From Clostridium sp. CAG:510 (GTDB taxonomy: Bacteria > Bacillota > Clostridia > Lachnospirales > Lachnospiraceae): a DNA stretch of 43,073 nt. Positions 33,429 to 42,569 of this stretch are shown here, one piece after another. The position numbers and the translations under genes were made by a program. The stretch lies in assembly GCA_000434615.1 (NCBI GenBank), contig FR880818.1:1-43073 (forward strand), given 5' to 3'. Below the pieces are notes generated by a model. It saw nothing but the letters and a program-made list of their open reading frames with translations. It was not told the DNA's origin and did no database searches. Every line of letters starts with the position of its first letter. Position 1 is the stretch's first letter.

Positions 33429-35943
33429 GGTCTGCCACCTCACTTTCTGTTCCTTCCGTAGCTGTTTCTTCTGCCGAAGGTCCTTCATCCTCATCTTTTA
33501 TAGTGCTTTCCCCTTCCATCCGCACTAAATCCCTGGGGCGCACCACCGCACCCATTTCACCGTCAATGATACCCTGGAATTCGCCGTCCAGCACACCGTT
33601 TACATAGCCTCTGATGTGACCGTTCATGAAGACACGGCCCTTGGCAGGCAGCGCTCTCGTCACATCCCGTTTTAAGGTAAATGCCGTCTTCTGGATGATA
33701 ATATCACCCACAAGCAGGGTCTGGGGCAGTGCTAAAAGCACCAGTAAAATAGAAGTCAGGGTACCGCGTCCCAGCGCCAGACCGATTGCCGCTACCGCTG
33801 CATTGGAGGAAACACCGCTGATGATAAATCCCGCCGCTACCAGCATGGAACCGCTGGTTACGATGGTGGGGAATGCCTGGTTTAAGGATTCAATAGCTGC
33901 TTCCCTGATATCCATGTAATTCTTCAGATCCATATACCGGCTGGTAATGACAATCGCATAATCGATGGTCGCACCCATCTGGATAGCCGATACCACCAGG
34001 TAACCTAAGAAGTAAACCGGCTCGTTTAAGAGATACGGCAGGGAGAAGTTCATCCAGATACTTCCCTGGATGGTCACAACCAGCAATACGGGAAGACCTG
34101 CCGACTGGAAGGTAAACAGCAGAATAATCATAACAAATACCGCCGTCAGCACGGTAATGATGGTATTGTCCGTTGCAAAGGAGTCGCCCAAATCCTTATC
34201 ACTGGTAGAGTTTCCGACCAGCAGTATCGAATCTACGTCGTAGTATTGTGCCACGGTATTGCGGATTTCCTCCAGCGCCGCTTCCGTTTCGTCGCCTTCC
34301 ACCGGGACGGAAAGCTCCAGTACAAAGCGGGTGTCGTCTTCACCAATGAGCTGGTCCTTAGCGATTTTTATCTGGGAGTATGCATCCGTCAGCGTTTCCT
34401 CCAAATCACCGGAAAGAGTGATATTTCCCTTTTCCTTCTGGTCGTAAATAAACAGGAACATATCAATAAACGGTACCTTGTAGTTGCTGACACCGTCAAT
34501 CAGAGCACCGTAATTATCGTCGTTCAAAGCGTATGCGGAGTACAGGGTATTGGCAATTTCCACATCCATATCCAGCATTTCCGCAAACTGTCTCGGAGAA
34601 AGCTGATCCGTCAGGGTATAGCCGTCCATGGCTTCGATGTTGGCAAGTCCCTGACAGGATTTGACATACGGAAGCCTGGACAGGGCATTTAAGGCTCTTG
34701 CCTCTTTTTCGTAGTCACCGTTCGGCACCAGAACCGCAAGCTGGTTGACTTCGCCGAATTCCTTGTTTACCATGCTCACCGAGAATTTATTGTCGCTCAT
34801 GCGGCTGGCGCTTAAGGAGTTTACATCAAATGCATACTGCGCCTTATTGGAAAGGAAAAATGCCACAATAACCGCCACAATAAGCAGGGGCGGTACAATG
34901 TAACGGGGTGCCACACAGAACCCGCCGACTGCCGTAATCTTCGGCACGAAGCTTTTGTGGTGGGTATTGTCAATAGCTTTGGAAAACGTAAGCAGAAGTC
35001 CGGGCATCAGGAAGAATACCGCCACCATACTGAAGATAATGGATTTGGCAAGAATAATACCCATATCGTAACCTATCCTGAACTGCATGAACATCATGGC
35101 TACCATACCGGAAACCGTGGTTAAGGAGCTGGAGGAAATCTCCGGGATTGCCTTGCTAAGTGCCACGATAACCGCTTCCCGGGCATCCTTGCTTTCATGC
35201 TCCTCCATGAAACGGTGGGCTAAAATGATGGCATAGTCCACAGCAAGACCAAGCTGCAGCACCACGGCAATGGAGTTTGTAACAAAGCTGATGGTGCCAA
35301 ACCAGAAGTTGGTTCCCTTGTTTAAAATTGCCGCTACTATAAATGTCATCAGGTAAACCGGGATTTCCGCATAGGTGGTGGAGGTAAACAGAAGCACTGC
35401 CACGATAACCACCGCCGCCAGACATAAGATTAAAATCATGTCGTTGTTCAGGTCGGAGGCATCTCTTTCCTCCTGTCCGATATCGGAAGAATAATACACA
35501 TCGTATCCGGAAAGCCCGGAAAGCAGGTTTTCCAGATTTTCCTTGGTGTTTTCCGAATCCGCATCCTCATCAAACGTCACGGAGTAAAGCGCCTCCATAT
35601 CGTGATAGTGGTCCTTCGTATCGTCAAAATCAAGCATGCTGACGCCGGGCAGCTCCTTGATTTTCTCTGAAAGCTTTTCCGCCTCATCGTAGGTGATGTT
35701 GCAGACTAAAATCCGGGCGCTGCCGTAAGTAATAAACTGCTCATCCATCCGGGTAAGACCACGCCTTGTCTCGGTGGTATCCGGCAAATAGGTCGTCAGG
35801 TCGTTGTTGACCTTTACCTTATTCATACATAGCACACTGAATACACAAAGTACGATAAATACAAGATAAAATCCCTTCCTTTTATCCACAATCAATGTGG
35901 CAAGCTTAACCATAAAGGATTCGTCTTTTTTCTCTTTCGCCAT
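33418..35943 (-). CDS. RND/MMPL-family transporter
   Basis: Proton-driven membrane exporter of 841 residues. The start at 35943 (MAKEKKDES) follows AAGGAGG by 7 nt; the open frame extends to 35970 without such a site. It has the two-fold RND plan: helix, large extracellular loop (about 45-185), five or so helices with the SSD/MMPL core (GLAVDYAIILAHRFMEE), a second large loop (about 375-590), then five helices (IQMGATIDYAIVITSRYMDL). The C-terminal about 75 residues form an unusual cytoplasmic tail: a Gly/Asp-rich segment (NGHIRGYVNGVLDGE) and then an acidic end. It lies first in an operon with the GLUG protein and a MATE transporter. Gram-positive MMPL proteins usually move lipids or hydrophobic compounds; the cargo here is unknown. 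Confidence 0.9.
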   Translation of the reverse strand: MAKEKKDESFMVKLATLIVDKRKGFYLVFIVLCVFSVLCMNKVKVNNDLTTYLPDTTETRRGLTRMDEQFITYGSARILVCNITYDEAEKLSEKIKELPGVSMLDFDDTKDHYHDMEALYSVTFDEDADSENTKENLENLLSGLSGYDVYYSSDIGQEERDASDLNNDMILILCLAAVVIVAVLLFTSTTYAEIPVYLMTFIVAAILNKGTNFWFGTISFVTNSIAVVLQLGLAVDYAIILAHRFMEEHESKDAREAVIVALSKAIPEISSSSLTTVSGMVAMMFMQFRIGYDMGIILAKSIIFSMVAVFFLMPGLLLTFSKAIDNTHHKSFVPKITAVGGFCVAPRYIVPPLLIVAVIVAFFLSNKAQYAFDVNSLSASRMSDNKFSVSMVNKEFGEVNQLAVLVPNGDYEKEARALNALSRLPYVKSCQGLANIEAMDGYTLTDQLSPRQFAEMLDMDVEIANTLYSAYALNDDNYGALIDGVSNYKVPFIDMFLFIYDQKEKGNITLSGDLEETLTDAYSQIKIAKDQLIGEDDTRFVLELSVPVEGDETEAALEEIRNTVAQYYDVDSILLVGNSTSDKDLGDSFATDNTIITVLTAVFVMIILLFTFQSAGLPVLLVVTIQGSIWMNFSLPYLLNEPVYFLGYLVVSAIQMGATIDYAIVITSRYMDLKNYMDIREAAIESLNQAFPTIVTSGSMLVAAGFIISGVSSNAAVAAIGLALGRGTLTSILLVLLALPQTLLVGDIIIQKTAFTLKRDVTRALPAKGRVFMNGHIRGYVNGVLDGEFQGIIDGEMGAVVRPRDLVRMEGESTIKDEDEGPSAEETATEGTESEVADHEE

Positions 35944-35957
35944 ATTAATCCTCCTTG

Positions 35958-35998
35958 TTTTGCGCAGCAAAATGCGACTGCCTCTGCAGGAGCAGAGG
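35958..35998 (-). promoter_or_regulatory. Two hairpins in the RND operon leader
   Basis: CCTCTGC/GCAGAGG (35981-35998) and TTTTGC/GCAAAA (35958-35972) lie in tandem between the predicted transcription start and the ribosome binding site of the RND gene. No riboswitch class was recognised. Confidence 0.4.
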
Positions 35999-36023
35999 AT
36001 TTCGTCTCCTTGTTTCTGTCAAC

Positions 36024-36052
36024 ATTTTATCTTAGAACCATTTGTTTGTCCA
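36024..36052 (-). promoter_or_regulatory. Promoter of the RND-GLUG-MATE operon
   Basis: TGGACA (36047-36052), 17 nt, TAAAAT (36024-36029), giving a leader of about 75 nt. Confidence 0.6.
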
Positions 36053-36059
36053 TATAAGA

Positions 36060-36106
36060 AATGCCAAAAAGCTGTCCACGCAAGAAGAGCTTTTTGGCAT
36101 TTTTCA
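36060..36106. terminator. Terminator after the GH26 gene
   Basis: Perfect 14-bp stem AATGCCAAAAAGCT / AGCTTTTTGGCATT (36060-36073 and 36088-36101). On the minus strand it is followed by TCTTATATGG, on the plus strand by TTTCATTG. It separates the GH26 gene from the RND promoter. Confidence 0.75.
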
Positions 36107-36111
36107 TTGTT

Positions 36112-37254
36112 TTATTTTTCCGCTGCCGGATTCTCCGTTGTATTGTATAAATCGGGAAGTTCGTCCAGGGTAATCACATAATCGTCGTTGTAAATTTCGT
36201 TTAAGGTATCGGTATCATTGTGGTCGGTAATGTGCTCCGTATGCCAGGTCATGAACCATACCCAGCCCGCATGTGTTGTAGTAAGCTGATCCACGGTAGG
36301 AATGCGTCCGCATTCATGGAAGCAGATGGGCCTTTCTTCTCCCACCACATCCTTTACTTTATTATACAATGCCGCATTGGAGCCGTCATTGTAGGAATCC
36401 GCACCGGCAATGTCCACATAGGCATCTCCGGGATACCAGTCGGCGTAGCCGTTGCCGTTGCCGGAATAACCCAGTACCCAGATTAAATTGTCCAGTCCCC
36501 AGTAATTGGTGTAACGGTCGTACATCATGACCCAGAGCTTCTTAAAGTTTTCCGAGCCGCCCTTGCCCCACCAGAACCAGGCGCCGTCAAATTCATGGAA
36601 CGGACGCCAGAGCACGGGAATGTTTTCTTCCTTAAGCTCCTGCAGTGCTTCGGCTGCCTTGTCCATTCCTTTGATAAGGGTTTCGTATTCCGGGGTGCCC
36701 TCGGTAAGCGCTTTGTCCCAGTCGGTGATCGTGGTGTTCATGCACTCGCTCCAGCTTCCCGAGAAATCAGAACCGCAGTGCCAGCAAATGGTCACGATAC
36801 CGCCTCTGTCATACCATTCCTTTGCCCTTCTGTTTACGCCGTCGAAGTCATCGTTCATGTAGTCCAGGCCGCGGATGGCGGGATATTTTCCGGTGTTGTC
36901 GTAAATGTAGTCGAATTCGTACTGTTCGCTGCCCATCCAGGTTGACTCCTGCTGCCCGGATAAAATAGCATTTCCGTAGGTGTCGCAGATGTAGGTAAAC
37001 AGGTCCTGCGCCGCCTCGCTGGCGTCAGGGTTTGACAGAACGCCCGGCGTGTAGACCGCGTTTTCCGCTGCATCGCCGGCATCGGTGCTGCCGGCAGCAT
37101 TCTCCGTCTGCTGTGTGTTGCCGGTGTTGTTATTGTCCTCCGTCTGCTGCGCATTGGTTTCGTTTTCTCCGCTGCCGGACGTAGCGCAGGCCGCCGCGCC
37201 CACGGCAAGAGTCAGGGCACATAATAAAGCAAGTAATCTTTTTTTCATAATCAT
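36112..37254 (-). CDS. GH26 endo-beta-mannanase-like lipoprotein
   Basis: Exported glycoside hydrolase of 380 residues, probably acting on beta-mannans outside the cell. GGAA lies 6-8 nt before ATG 37254; ATG 37248 is an alternative. The signal peptide ends at Cys23 in GAAAC, a weak but acceptable lipobox, followed by an Asn/Thr/Gln-rich linker (about 24-66). The GH26 domain then follows: GQQESTWMG, the His-containing WHCGSDF segment, acid/base Glu221 in WRPFHEFDGAWFWWG, and nucleophile Glu314 in CFHECGR. The catalytic domain is close to full family length (about 310 residues). No mannan transporter or mannoside phosphorylase is next to it, so it stands apart from a complete mannan locus. Confidence 0.92.
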   Translation of the reverse strand: MIMKKRLLALLCALTLAVGAAACATSGSGENETNAQQTEDNNNTGNTQQTENAAGSTDAGDAAENAVYTPGVLSNPDASEAAQDLFTYICDTYGNAILSGQQESTWMGSEQYEFDYIYDNTGKYPAIRGLDYMNDDFDGVNRRAKEWYDRGGIVTICWHCGSDFSGSWSECMNTTITDWDKALTEGTPEYETLIKGMDKAAEALQELKEENIPVLWRPFHEFDGAWFWWGKGGSENFKKLWVMMYDRYTNYWGLDNLIWVLGYSGNGNGYADWYPGDAYVDIAGADSYNDGSNAALYNKVKDVVGEERPICFHECGRIPTVDQLTTTHAGWVWFMTWHTEHITDHNDTDTLNEIYNDDYVITLDELPDLYNTTENPAAEK

Positions 37255-37288
37255 CAGTATTCCTTTCCTGCTGTTTCAGATTTTCTAC

Positions 37289-37318
37289 ATTATATAACAG
37301 ATAAGAGTATAAAAGCAA
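37289..37318 (-). promoter_or_regulatory. Promoter of the GH26 gene
   Basis: TTGCTT (37313-37318), 18 nt, TATAAT (37289-37294) on the minus strand. Confidence 0.55.
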
Positions 37319-37377
37319 CGGGACTTCACCGTCATAATAATATGTTTGAAGTGGGGAGATTTATCTGTCAAGAGGTC

Positions 37378-37405
37378 TTGTCTTTGTTTTTCAGAATGTT
37401 ATAAT
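37378..37405 (+). promoter_or_regulatory. Promoter of the GH13-TetR operon
   Basis: TTGTCT (37378-37383), 16 nt, TATAAT (37400-37405) preceded by TGT, making an extended -10. Confidence 0.6.
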
Positions 37406-37477
37406 AGACATGCACAAACTGCAAAGAGCGGCACATTCTGTTTTACCGAAATACTGTGTCCTCGGAAAGGCTGAACT

Positions 37478-38788
37478 ATGTGGGCATACGAAAGTGTATT
37501 TTATCAGATTTATCCCCTGGGCTTCTGCGGCGCACCCTTTGAAAACGACGGTGTGCTGACACACAAAATCAAAAAGGTGGAGGACTGGATTCCCCATATG
37601 AAAAAATTAGGCATCAATGCCGTCTATTTTTCTCCGGTATTTGAGTCCGACACCCACGGCTACAACACCCGGGATTACAAAAAAATTGATGTCCGTCTGG
37701 GTACCAACGAAGATTTTAAGGACGTCTGCAATAAGCTCCACGAAAACGGCATCAAGGTTGTTTTAGACGGCGTTTTCAACCATGTGGGCAGGGGCTTTTA
37801 CCAGTTCCAGGATGTCTTAAGAAACAGGGAGCATTCTCCTTATTTAAATTGGTTCCACATCAATCTCTCCGGCAACGACGCTTACAATGACGGTCTCTGG
37901 TACGAAGGCTGGGAGGGCAACTATGACTTAGTCAAATTGAATTTACAGAACAATGACGTGGTGGAGCATATTTTAGATGCCGTAAACTACTGGATTGACT
38001 ATTTTGACATCGACGGTCTGCGTCTGGATGTAGCTTACTGTCTGGATGAAAATTTTGTCAGACGCCTACGCAGCTTCACCGACAGCAAAAAGCAGGATTT
38101 CTTTCTGCTCGGCGAAATGCTGCACGGCGATTACAACCGTATGATGAACGATTCCATGCTGCATTCCGTTACCAATTACGAATGCTACAAGGGTCTGTAT
38201 TCCAGCTTCAACAGCATGAACCTGTTTGAAATCGTCCATTCCCTGCTCCGTCAGTTCGGACCGGAAAACTGGACGCTTTATAAAGGAAAGCATCTGCTCT
38301 CCTTCGTGGACAACCACGATGTGACCAGAGTGGCAAGCATTCTGCAGAACGAAAAGCATCTGCCTCTTATTTATGCCCTCTGCTTCGGCATGCCCGGCAT
38401 CCCCTGCGTATATTACGGCAGCGAATGGGGCGAAAAAGCAAATAAAAGCGAGGGCGACCCGGCTCTGCGTAAGTGCTTTGATGCTCCCGTTTTCAATGAG
38501 CTTTCCGAATGGATTTCCAAGCTGGCGGAAGCCAAGAAGAACTCCCATGCCTTAAATTACGGAGACTTCCGTTCCGTTGTTCTGACAAACAGACAATGTA
38601 TTTTTGAAAGAAAAACAGACAGCGAGCGCGTGCTGGTCGCCATCAATGCGGATGCTGCCCCCTATACCGCACACTTTGATGCCGGCTGCGGCACCGCCGT
38701 GGATTTAATTACCGGAGAGCCCCACGATTTCGGAGGCGGCAGCGAGCTTCCCCCTTACAGCGCTTATTTCTGGAAGATGGAGCGGTAA
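37478..38788 (+). CDS. GH13 family glycoside hydrolase (intracellular alpha-amylase/glucosidase)
   Basis: Alpha-glucan hydrolase of 436 residues without a signal peptide; GGAAAGG lies about 7 nt before the start. The barrel starts at once (VFYQIYPLGFCGAP). Conserved regions: DGVFNHVG, GLRLDVAY with nucleophile Asp184, LLGEMLHG with acid/base Glu213, and FVDNHD with Asp281. It is short for GH13, with a reduced B domain and a small C-terminal beta domain (FERKTDSERVLVAINAD). It is only distantly similar to the GH13 enzyme at 12889-14460. It is followed after 9 nt by a TetR-type gene. Maltodextrin cleavage in the cytoplasm is the best guess. Confidence 0.88.
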   Translation: MWAYESVFYQIYPLGFCGAPFENDGVLTHKIKKVEDWIPHMKKLGINAVYFSPVFESDTHGYNTRDYKKIDVRLGTNEDFKDVCNKLHENGIKVVLDGVFNHVGRGFYQFQDVLRNREHSPYLNWFHINLSGNDAYNDGLWYEGWEGNYDLVKLNLQNNDVVEHILDAVNYWIDYFDIDGLRLDVAYCLDENFVRRLRSFTDSKKQDFFLLGEMLHGDYNRMMNDSMLHSVTNYECYKGLYSSFNSMNLFEIVHSLLRQFGPENWTLYKGKHLLSFVDNHDVTRVASILQNEKHLPLIYALCFGMPGIPCVYYGSEWGEKANKSEGDPALRKCFDAPVFNELSEWISKLAEAKKNSHALNYGDFRSVVLTNRQCIFERKTDSERVLVAINADAAPYTAHFDAGCGTAVDLITGEPHDFGGGSELPPYSAYFWKMER

Positions 38789-38797
38789 GGAGGATTT

Positions 38798-39364
38798 ATG
38801 TCCCAGATTACCAAACGTGCCCTGGAGGCATCCCTTAAGAATCTGCTTTTGCAGAAGCCCTTGAATAAAATCACCATCAACGATATTACCGAGGACTGCG
38901 GCATCAACCGCATGACCTTTTACTACCACTTTAAGGATATTTACGATCTGGTGGAGTGGGCTTGTCTGGAGGATGCCACCAAGGCGCTTGAGGGCAAGAA
39001 AACGGCGGAAACCTGGCAACAGGGATTTTTACAGATTTTCTATGCAGTCCGGGAAAACAAGCCATTTATTATGAATGTTTACCACTGTGTGAGCAGGGAG
39101 CAGGTGGAAAAATACCTGACACCGCTGACCGACAACCTTCTTTTAGGTGTGATTGCCGAATTTTCAGAAGGCATGGTCGTCCGGGAAGAGGATAAGGAAT
39201 TTATCGCCCAGGTCTACTCCTATTGCTTCATCGGCATTATGATTGACTGGATTAAAGACGGCATGAAACAGGACCCGGAAACCCTGGTGGAACGGTTTAC
39301 TCTTGTTATACAGGACGACATCCGAATGGCGCTGAACCGTTTCCGCAAAGACAAACCGTTATAA
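38798..39364 (+). CDS. TetR-family regulator (DhaS-like)
   Basis: Regulator of 188 residues with AAGGAGG 5-6 nt before the start. The N-terminal helix-turn-helix reads KITINDITEDCGINRMTFYYHFKD when split across about 24-47, a pattern common in DhaS-like TetR proteins; the rest is a helical ligand-binding domain. It follows the GH13 gene by 9 nt and so is co-transcribed with it. It precedes the oleate hydratase gene, and TetR proteins are known to control oleate hydratase genes in other bacteria, so it could act on either neighbour. No palindrome clear enough to be its operator was found in 39365-39568. Confidence 0.85.
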   Translation: MSQITKRALEASLKNLLLQKPLNKITINDITEDCGINRMTFYYHFKDIYDLVEWACLEDATKALEGKKTAETWQQGFLQIFYAVRENKPFIMNVYHCVSREQVEKYLTPLTDNLLLGVIAEFSEGMVVREEDKEFIAQVYSYCFIGIMIDWIKDGMKQDPETLVERFTLVIQDDIRMALNRFRKDKPL

Positions 39365-39416
39365 AACCGTGTTTTTATCAAAACATGCAGAATGATAAAA
39401 ATTTTGACAGCTTTTT

Positions 39417-39450
39417 CCCCATGATTATTTTTTAGTCATGGGGATTTTTC
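39417..39450 (+). terminator. Terminator after the GH13-TetR operon
   Basis: CCCCATGA pairs with TCATGGGG (39417-39424 with 39436-39443), followed by ATTTTTC. A possible -10 (TATAGT, 39480-39485) for the next gene lies downstream, with no good -35. Confidence 0.8.
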
Positions 39451-39568
39451 TGTCTATGGTTCTTTCTCCCGAATACAGGTATAGTAAAGCCATCGAAAGG
39501 AAAAAATAAATTGATTTTCCTATTCACATGAAACAAAAACCAACAAACATCAACAGGAGGTAATGATT

Positions 39569-41362
39569 ATGTATTACGGAGCAGGAACTTATGAAGCATT
39601 TGCACATCCGGAGAAACCGGAAGGCGTTGACAGAAAATCAGCTTATATTATCGGTACCGGTCTTGCCGGACTATCGGCAGCATTTTATCTCGTAAGAGAC
39701 GGTCAGATGAAGGGTGAACGTATTCACCTGTTGGAAAAATTAGACTTAGCAGGCGGCAGCTGCGACGGTCGCAAGGATATCACAAAGGGCTTCTACATGA
39801 GAGGCGGACGTGAAATGGACAACCATTTTGAATGTATGTGGGATATGTTCCGTGACGTTCCTTCCATCGAAACCCCGGAGGTTTCCGTGCTGGATGAATA
39901 CTACTGGTTAAATAAGCATGACCCTAACTATTCTCTTTGCCGTGCTTCCGTCAACTGCGGCGAGGATGCCCACACCGACAAGAAGTTCTGTCTGGACAAG
40001 GCTTCCGCACTGGCACTTTCCAAATTATTCATGACACCGGAAAAGGATCTGGAAGACAAGAAGATTTCCGATGTTCTGCCGGACTCCTTCTGGGACACCA
40101 ACTTCTGGCTTTACTGGCAGACCATGTTCGCTTTCCAGCGTTGGTCAAGTGCTCTCGAAATGAAGCGTTACCTTTGCAGATATGTGCACCATATTGACGG
40201 ACTGCCCGACTTCAGTGCTCTCCGTTTCACCAAATACAACCAGTTTGAAAGCATGATTCTTCCTCTGGTAAAATATCTGGAAGCACACGGTGTTCGCATT
40301 GAATACGGAATGGATGTGAAAAACGTCATCATTAAAAACGTAGATGACAAGAAAATTGCCGAGAAGATTGTTTACCTCAAGGACGGCAAAGAAGAAGAAA
40401 TCGGCCTGACCGAGGATGACCTGGTATTCATTACCAACGGCTGCTGCACCGATACTTCCTGCTACGGCGACCAGACCCACAAACCCGACCTTTCCGGTGT
40501 AAAGAACGGTGCCGGCGAGTCCTGGGATCTTTGGAAGAACATAGCAAAGCAGGCAGTAAACGGTGAATACGGCGATCCCGACAACTTCTGCGATGACTTT
40601 GAAGCAACGAACTGGATGAGTGCGACCGTGGAAACCTCCAACGAAGAAATCATTCAGCACATTATCAAGATTTGTAAGAGAGACCCGAGAGCGGGCAAAG
40701 TTACCACCGGCGGTATCGTTACCGTAAAGGACAGCACCGACAACTGGTATCTTTCCTGGACCATTAACCGTCAGCCCCAGTTCAAGGCACAAAATAAGGA
40801 CTCCGTTTTAATCTGGGTATACTCTCTTTCCACCGGCAAGGAAGGCAACTATGTAAAGAAAGCGATGCGCGACTGTACCGGTGAAGAAGTCTGCAAGGAA
40901 TGGCTCTACCACATCGGTATTCCCACTTCCGAAATCGACGACCTGGCTAAGAATGCCTGCAACACCACGACCTGCTTCATGCCGTTCATCAATGCATTCT
41001 TCCAGCCCAGAAAGAAATCCGACCGTCCTCTGGTCGTACCCGAGGGCTCTGTAAACTTCGCTTTCTTAGGCCAGTTTGCCGAAACACCGAGAGACACCAT
41101 CTTCACCACCGAGTACTCCATCCGTACCGGTATGGAAGCGGTTTACACCCTGCTGAATGTAGACCGTGCCGTTCCCGAAGTATGGGGCAGCCAGTACGAT
41201 GTGCGTGAACTGCTTCGTGCCTGCTACTATGCTATCGACAAGAAGCCCATTTCCGAAGCCAAGCTTTCCTTCAAGGAAAAGGAAATGTTAAAGGTTGTCT
41301 TAAAGAAAGTAAAAGACACCGACATCGAGCTTCTGTTAAAGGACAGCGGACTGATTGAGTAA
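39569..41362 (+). CDS. ohyA: Oleate hydratase
   Basis: FAD-dependent fatty acid hydratase (EC 4.2.1.53), formerly called myosin-cross-reactive antigen. It adds water to the cis-9 double bond of oleate to give 10-hydroxystearate, and acts at the inner face of the membrane. The start at 39569 (MYYGAGTYEAF) has AGGAGG 8 nt upstream; an ATG at 39563 is too close to that site. In 597 residues (full family length) I see the dinucleotide-binding GTGLAG (29-34), GGSCDG, and the signature GGREMDNHFECMWD (about 76-89). In gut Firmicutes it is thought to detoxify or modify dietary unsaturated fatty acids. A DegV/FakB-type protein follows, on its own promoter. Confidence 0.96.
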   Translation: MYYGAGTYEAFAHPEKPEGVDRKSAYIIGTGLAGLSAAFYLVRDGQMKGERIHLLEKLDLAGGSCDGRKDITKGFYMRGGREMDNHFECMWDMFRDVPSIETPEVSVLDEYYWLNKHDPNYSLCRASVNCGEDAHTDKKFCLDKASALALSKLFMTPEKDLEDKKISDVLPDSFWDTNFWLYWQTMFAFQRWSSALEMKRYLCRYVHHIDGLPDFSALRFTKYNQFESMILPLVKYLEAHGVRIEYGMDVKNVIIKNVDDKKIAEKIVYLKDGKEEEIGLTEDDLVFITNGCCTDTSCYGDQTHKPDLSGVKNGAGESWDLWKNIAKQAVNGEYGDPDNFCDDFEATNWMSATVETSNEEIIQHIIKICKRDPRAGKVTTGGIVTVKDSTDNWYLSWTINRQPQFKAQNKDSVLIWVYSLSTGKEGNYVKKAMRDCTGEEVCKEWLYHIGIPTSEIDDLAKNACNTTTCFMPFINAFFQPRKKSDRPLVVPEGSVNFAFLGQFAETPRDTIFTTEYSIRTGMEAVYTLLNVDRAVPEVWGSQYDVRELLRACYYAIDKKPISEAKLSFKEKEMLKVVLKKVKDTDIELLLKDSGLIE

Positions 41363-41397
41363 GCATTCTTCTCTCTATAGATCACATGATTACCACA

Positions 41398-41442
41398 AAC
41401 GGAACTCCCCCGGACTTTTGTCCGGAGGAGTCCCGTTCCTTG
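41398..41442 (+). terminator. Hairpin terminator after oleate hydratase
   Basis: An 18-bp stem with two mismatches (41398-41415 and 41420-41437), CCGGAC-TTTT-GTCCGG at its tip. The downstream T-tract is poor (CCTTGTT). Confidence 0.65.
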
Positions 41443-41538
41443 TTCCGGTAATGTTTAATCTGATTTCCAAGCTCCATATCATGCTCCCTTTTCCCTCTTA
41501 CTTTATCCAAAGCAGAGTTTTTAGCCCATTAAACCTCT

Positions 41539-41567
41539 TTGATTTTTCTGCAATAAAGTAGTATACT
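41539..41567 (+). promoter_or_regulatory. Promoter of the degV-type gene
   Basis: TTGATT (41539-41544), 17 nt, TATACT (41562-41567), 40 nt before the start codon. Confidence 0.65.
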
Positions 41568-41607
41568 AATTGCATTATTTTGAAACAAGAATGAAAGGAC
41601 CGACCCT

Positions 41608-42462
41608 ATGAATGTAAAGATTGTGGCAGACTCCACCTGTGATTTGTCTGCGGATTTGATTAAAAAGTATGACATTACCATTATTCCCCTTTGTATCGTG
41701 ATGGGAGAAAACAGCTACTTTGACGGCATTGAAACCACACCGGAAGAAATATACAAATGGGCAGATGCCAACAAGACTACTCCCAAGACGGCTGCCGTCA
41801 CCCTCGACAATGCCTCTTCCCTTTTGAAACCTTTCATGGACGAAGGCAGGGAAATTGTCTTCTTTGGCATTTCCACCCAGATGAGCACTACCTGCAACGT
41901 GGTCCGTCTGATTGGCGAAGATGCCGGTTATAACAAGCTGCATGTCATCGACTCCCAAAGTCTTTCCACCGGTATCGGTCTGCAGGTTCTTTATGCCGCC
42001 AGACTTTCCATGGCGGGAGAAAGCGCCGCCTCCATTGTGGAAAAAGTAGAAAAAAGAAGGTCTGCCGTCAGTGCCAGCTTTGTCATTGATACCCTGACCT
42101 ATCTGTCCCGCGGCGGCCGCTGCAATTCCGTTACCGCCCTGCTTGCCAATACCTTAAAGCTGAAGCCGGAAATCGTGGTAAAGGACGGTGCCATGATCGT
42201 TGCAAAGAAATACCGCGGTCAGCTTGGTTCCGTGCTTTTGAAATATGTCAAAGACCAGGAAGAAGCGCTGCTTGCTGCCGATAAAAACTGCGTGTTCATC
42301 ACCCATTCCGGCTGCAGCGAGGACATTGTAGCGCCCGTAAAGGAATACTTAGAGAGCCTGTCCTATTTTGAAAATATCTATGTTACCAGAGCCGGCGGTG
42401 TGGTCAGCAGCCACTGCGGTCCCGGCACCTTAGGCGTTCTGTATTATACGGACGGCGAATAA
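41608..42462 (+). CDS. DegV family fatty-acid-binding protein (FakB type)
   Basis: Cytoplasmic carrier of 284 residues that in characterised members binds a fatty acid and presents it to the kinase FakA for acyl-phosphate formation. GAAAGG lies about 9 nt before the start. Family marks: N-terminal VADSTCDL (6-13), the central ISTQMSTT, SRGGRCNSV and the C-terminal HCGPGTLG. No FakA gene is in the window. Its place after oleate hydratase suggests a small fatty-acid handling neighbourhood, but each gene has its own promoter. The acyl-chain preference cannot be read from the sequence. Confidence 0.92.
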   Translation: MNVKIVADSTCDLSADLIKKYDITIIPLCIVMGENSYFDGIETTPEEIYKWADANKTTPKTAAVTLDNASSLLKPFMDEGREIVFFGISTQMSTTCNVVRLIGEDAGYNKLHVIDSQSLSTGIGLQVLYAARLSMAGESAASIVEKVEKRRSAVSASFVIDTLTYLSRGGRCNSVTALLANTLKLKPEIVVKDGAMIVAKKYRGQLGSVLLKYVKDQEEALLAADKNCVFITHSGCSEDIVAPVKEYLESLSYFENIYVTRAGGVVSSHCGPGTLGVLYYTDGE

Positions 42463-42505
42463 AGTGAGACCCTATTTTCTCTTCTTTAGGTCAAATTTGA
42501 AGAAA

Positions 42506-42548
42506 ATAAAAGGTGCAGACGAAGTTAAAGTCTGCACCTTTTGTTTTC
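42506..42548. terminator. Bidirectional terminator between convergent genes
   Basis: Perfect 11-bp stem AAGGTGCAGAC / GTCTGCACCTT (42510-42520 and 42530-42540) with T-rich tails on both strands. It serves the degV-type gene on plus and the isomerase-family gene on minus. Confidence 0.9.
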
Positions 42549-42569
42549 TATGTATTTTGCGAAAGGATA

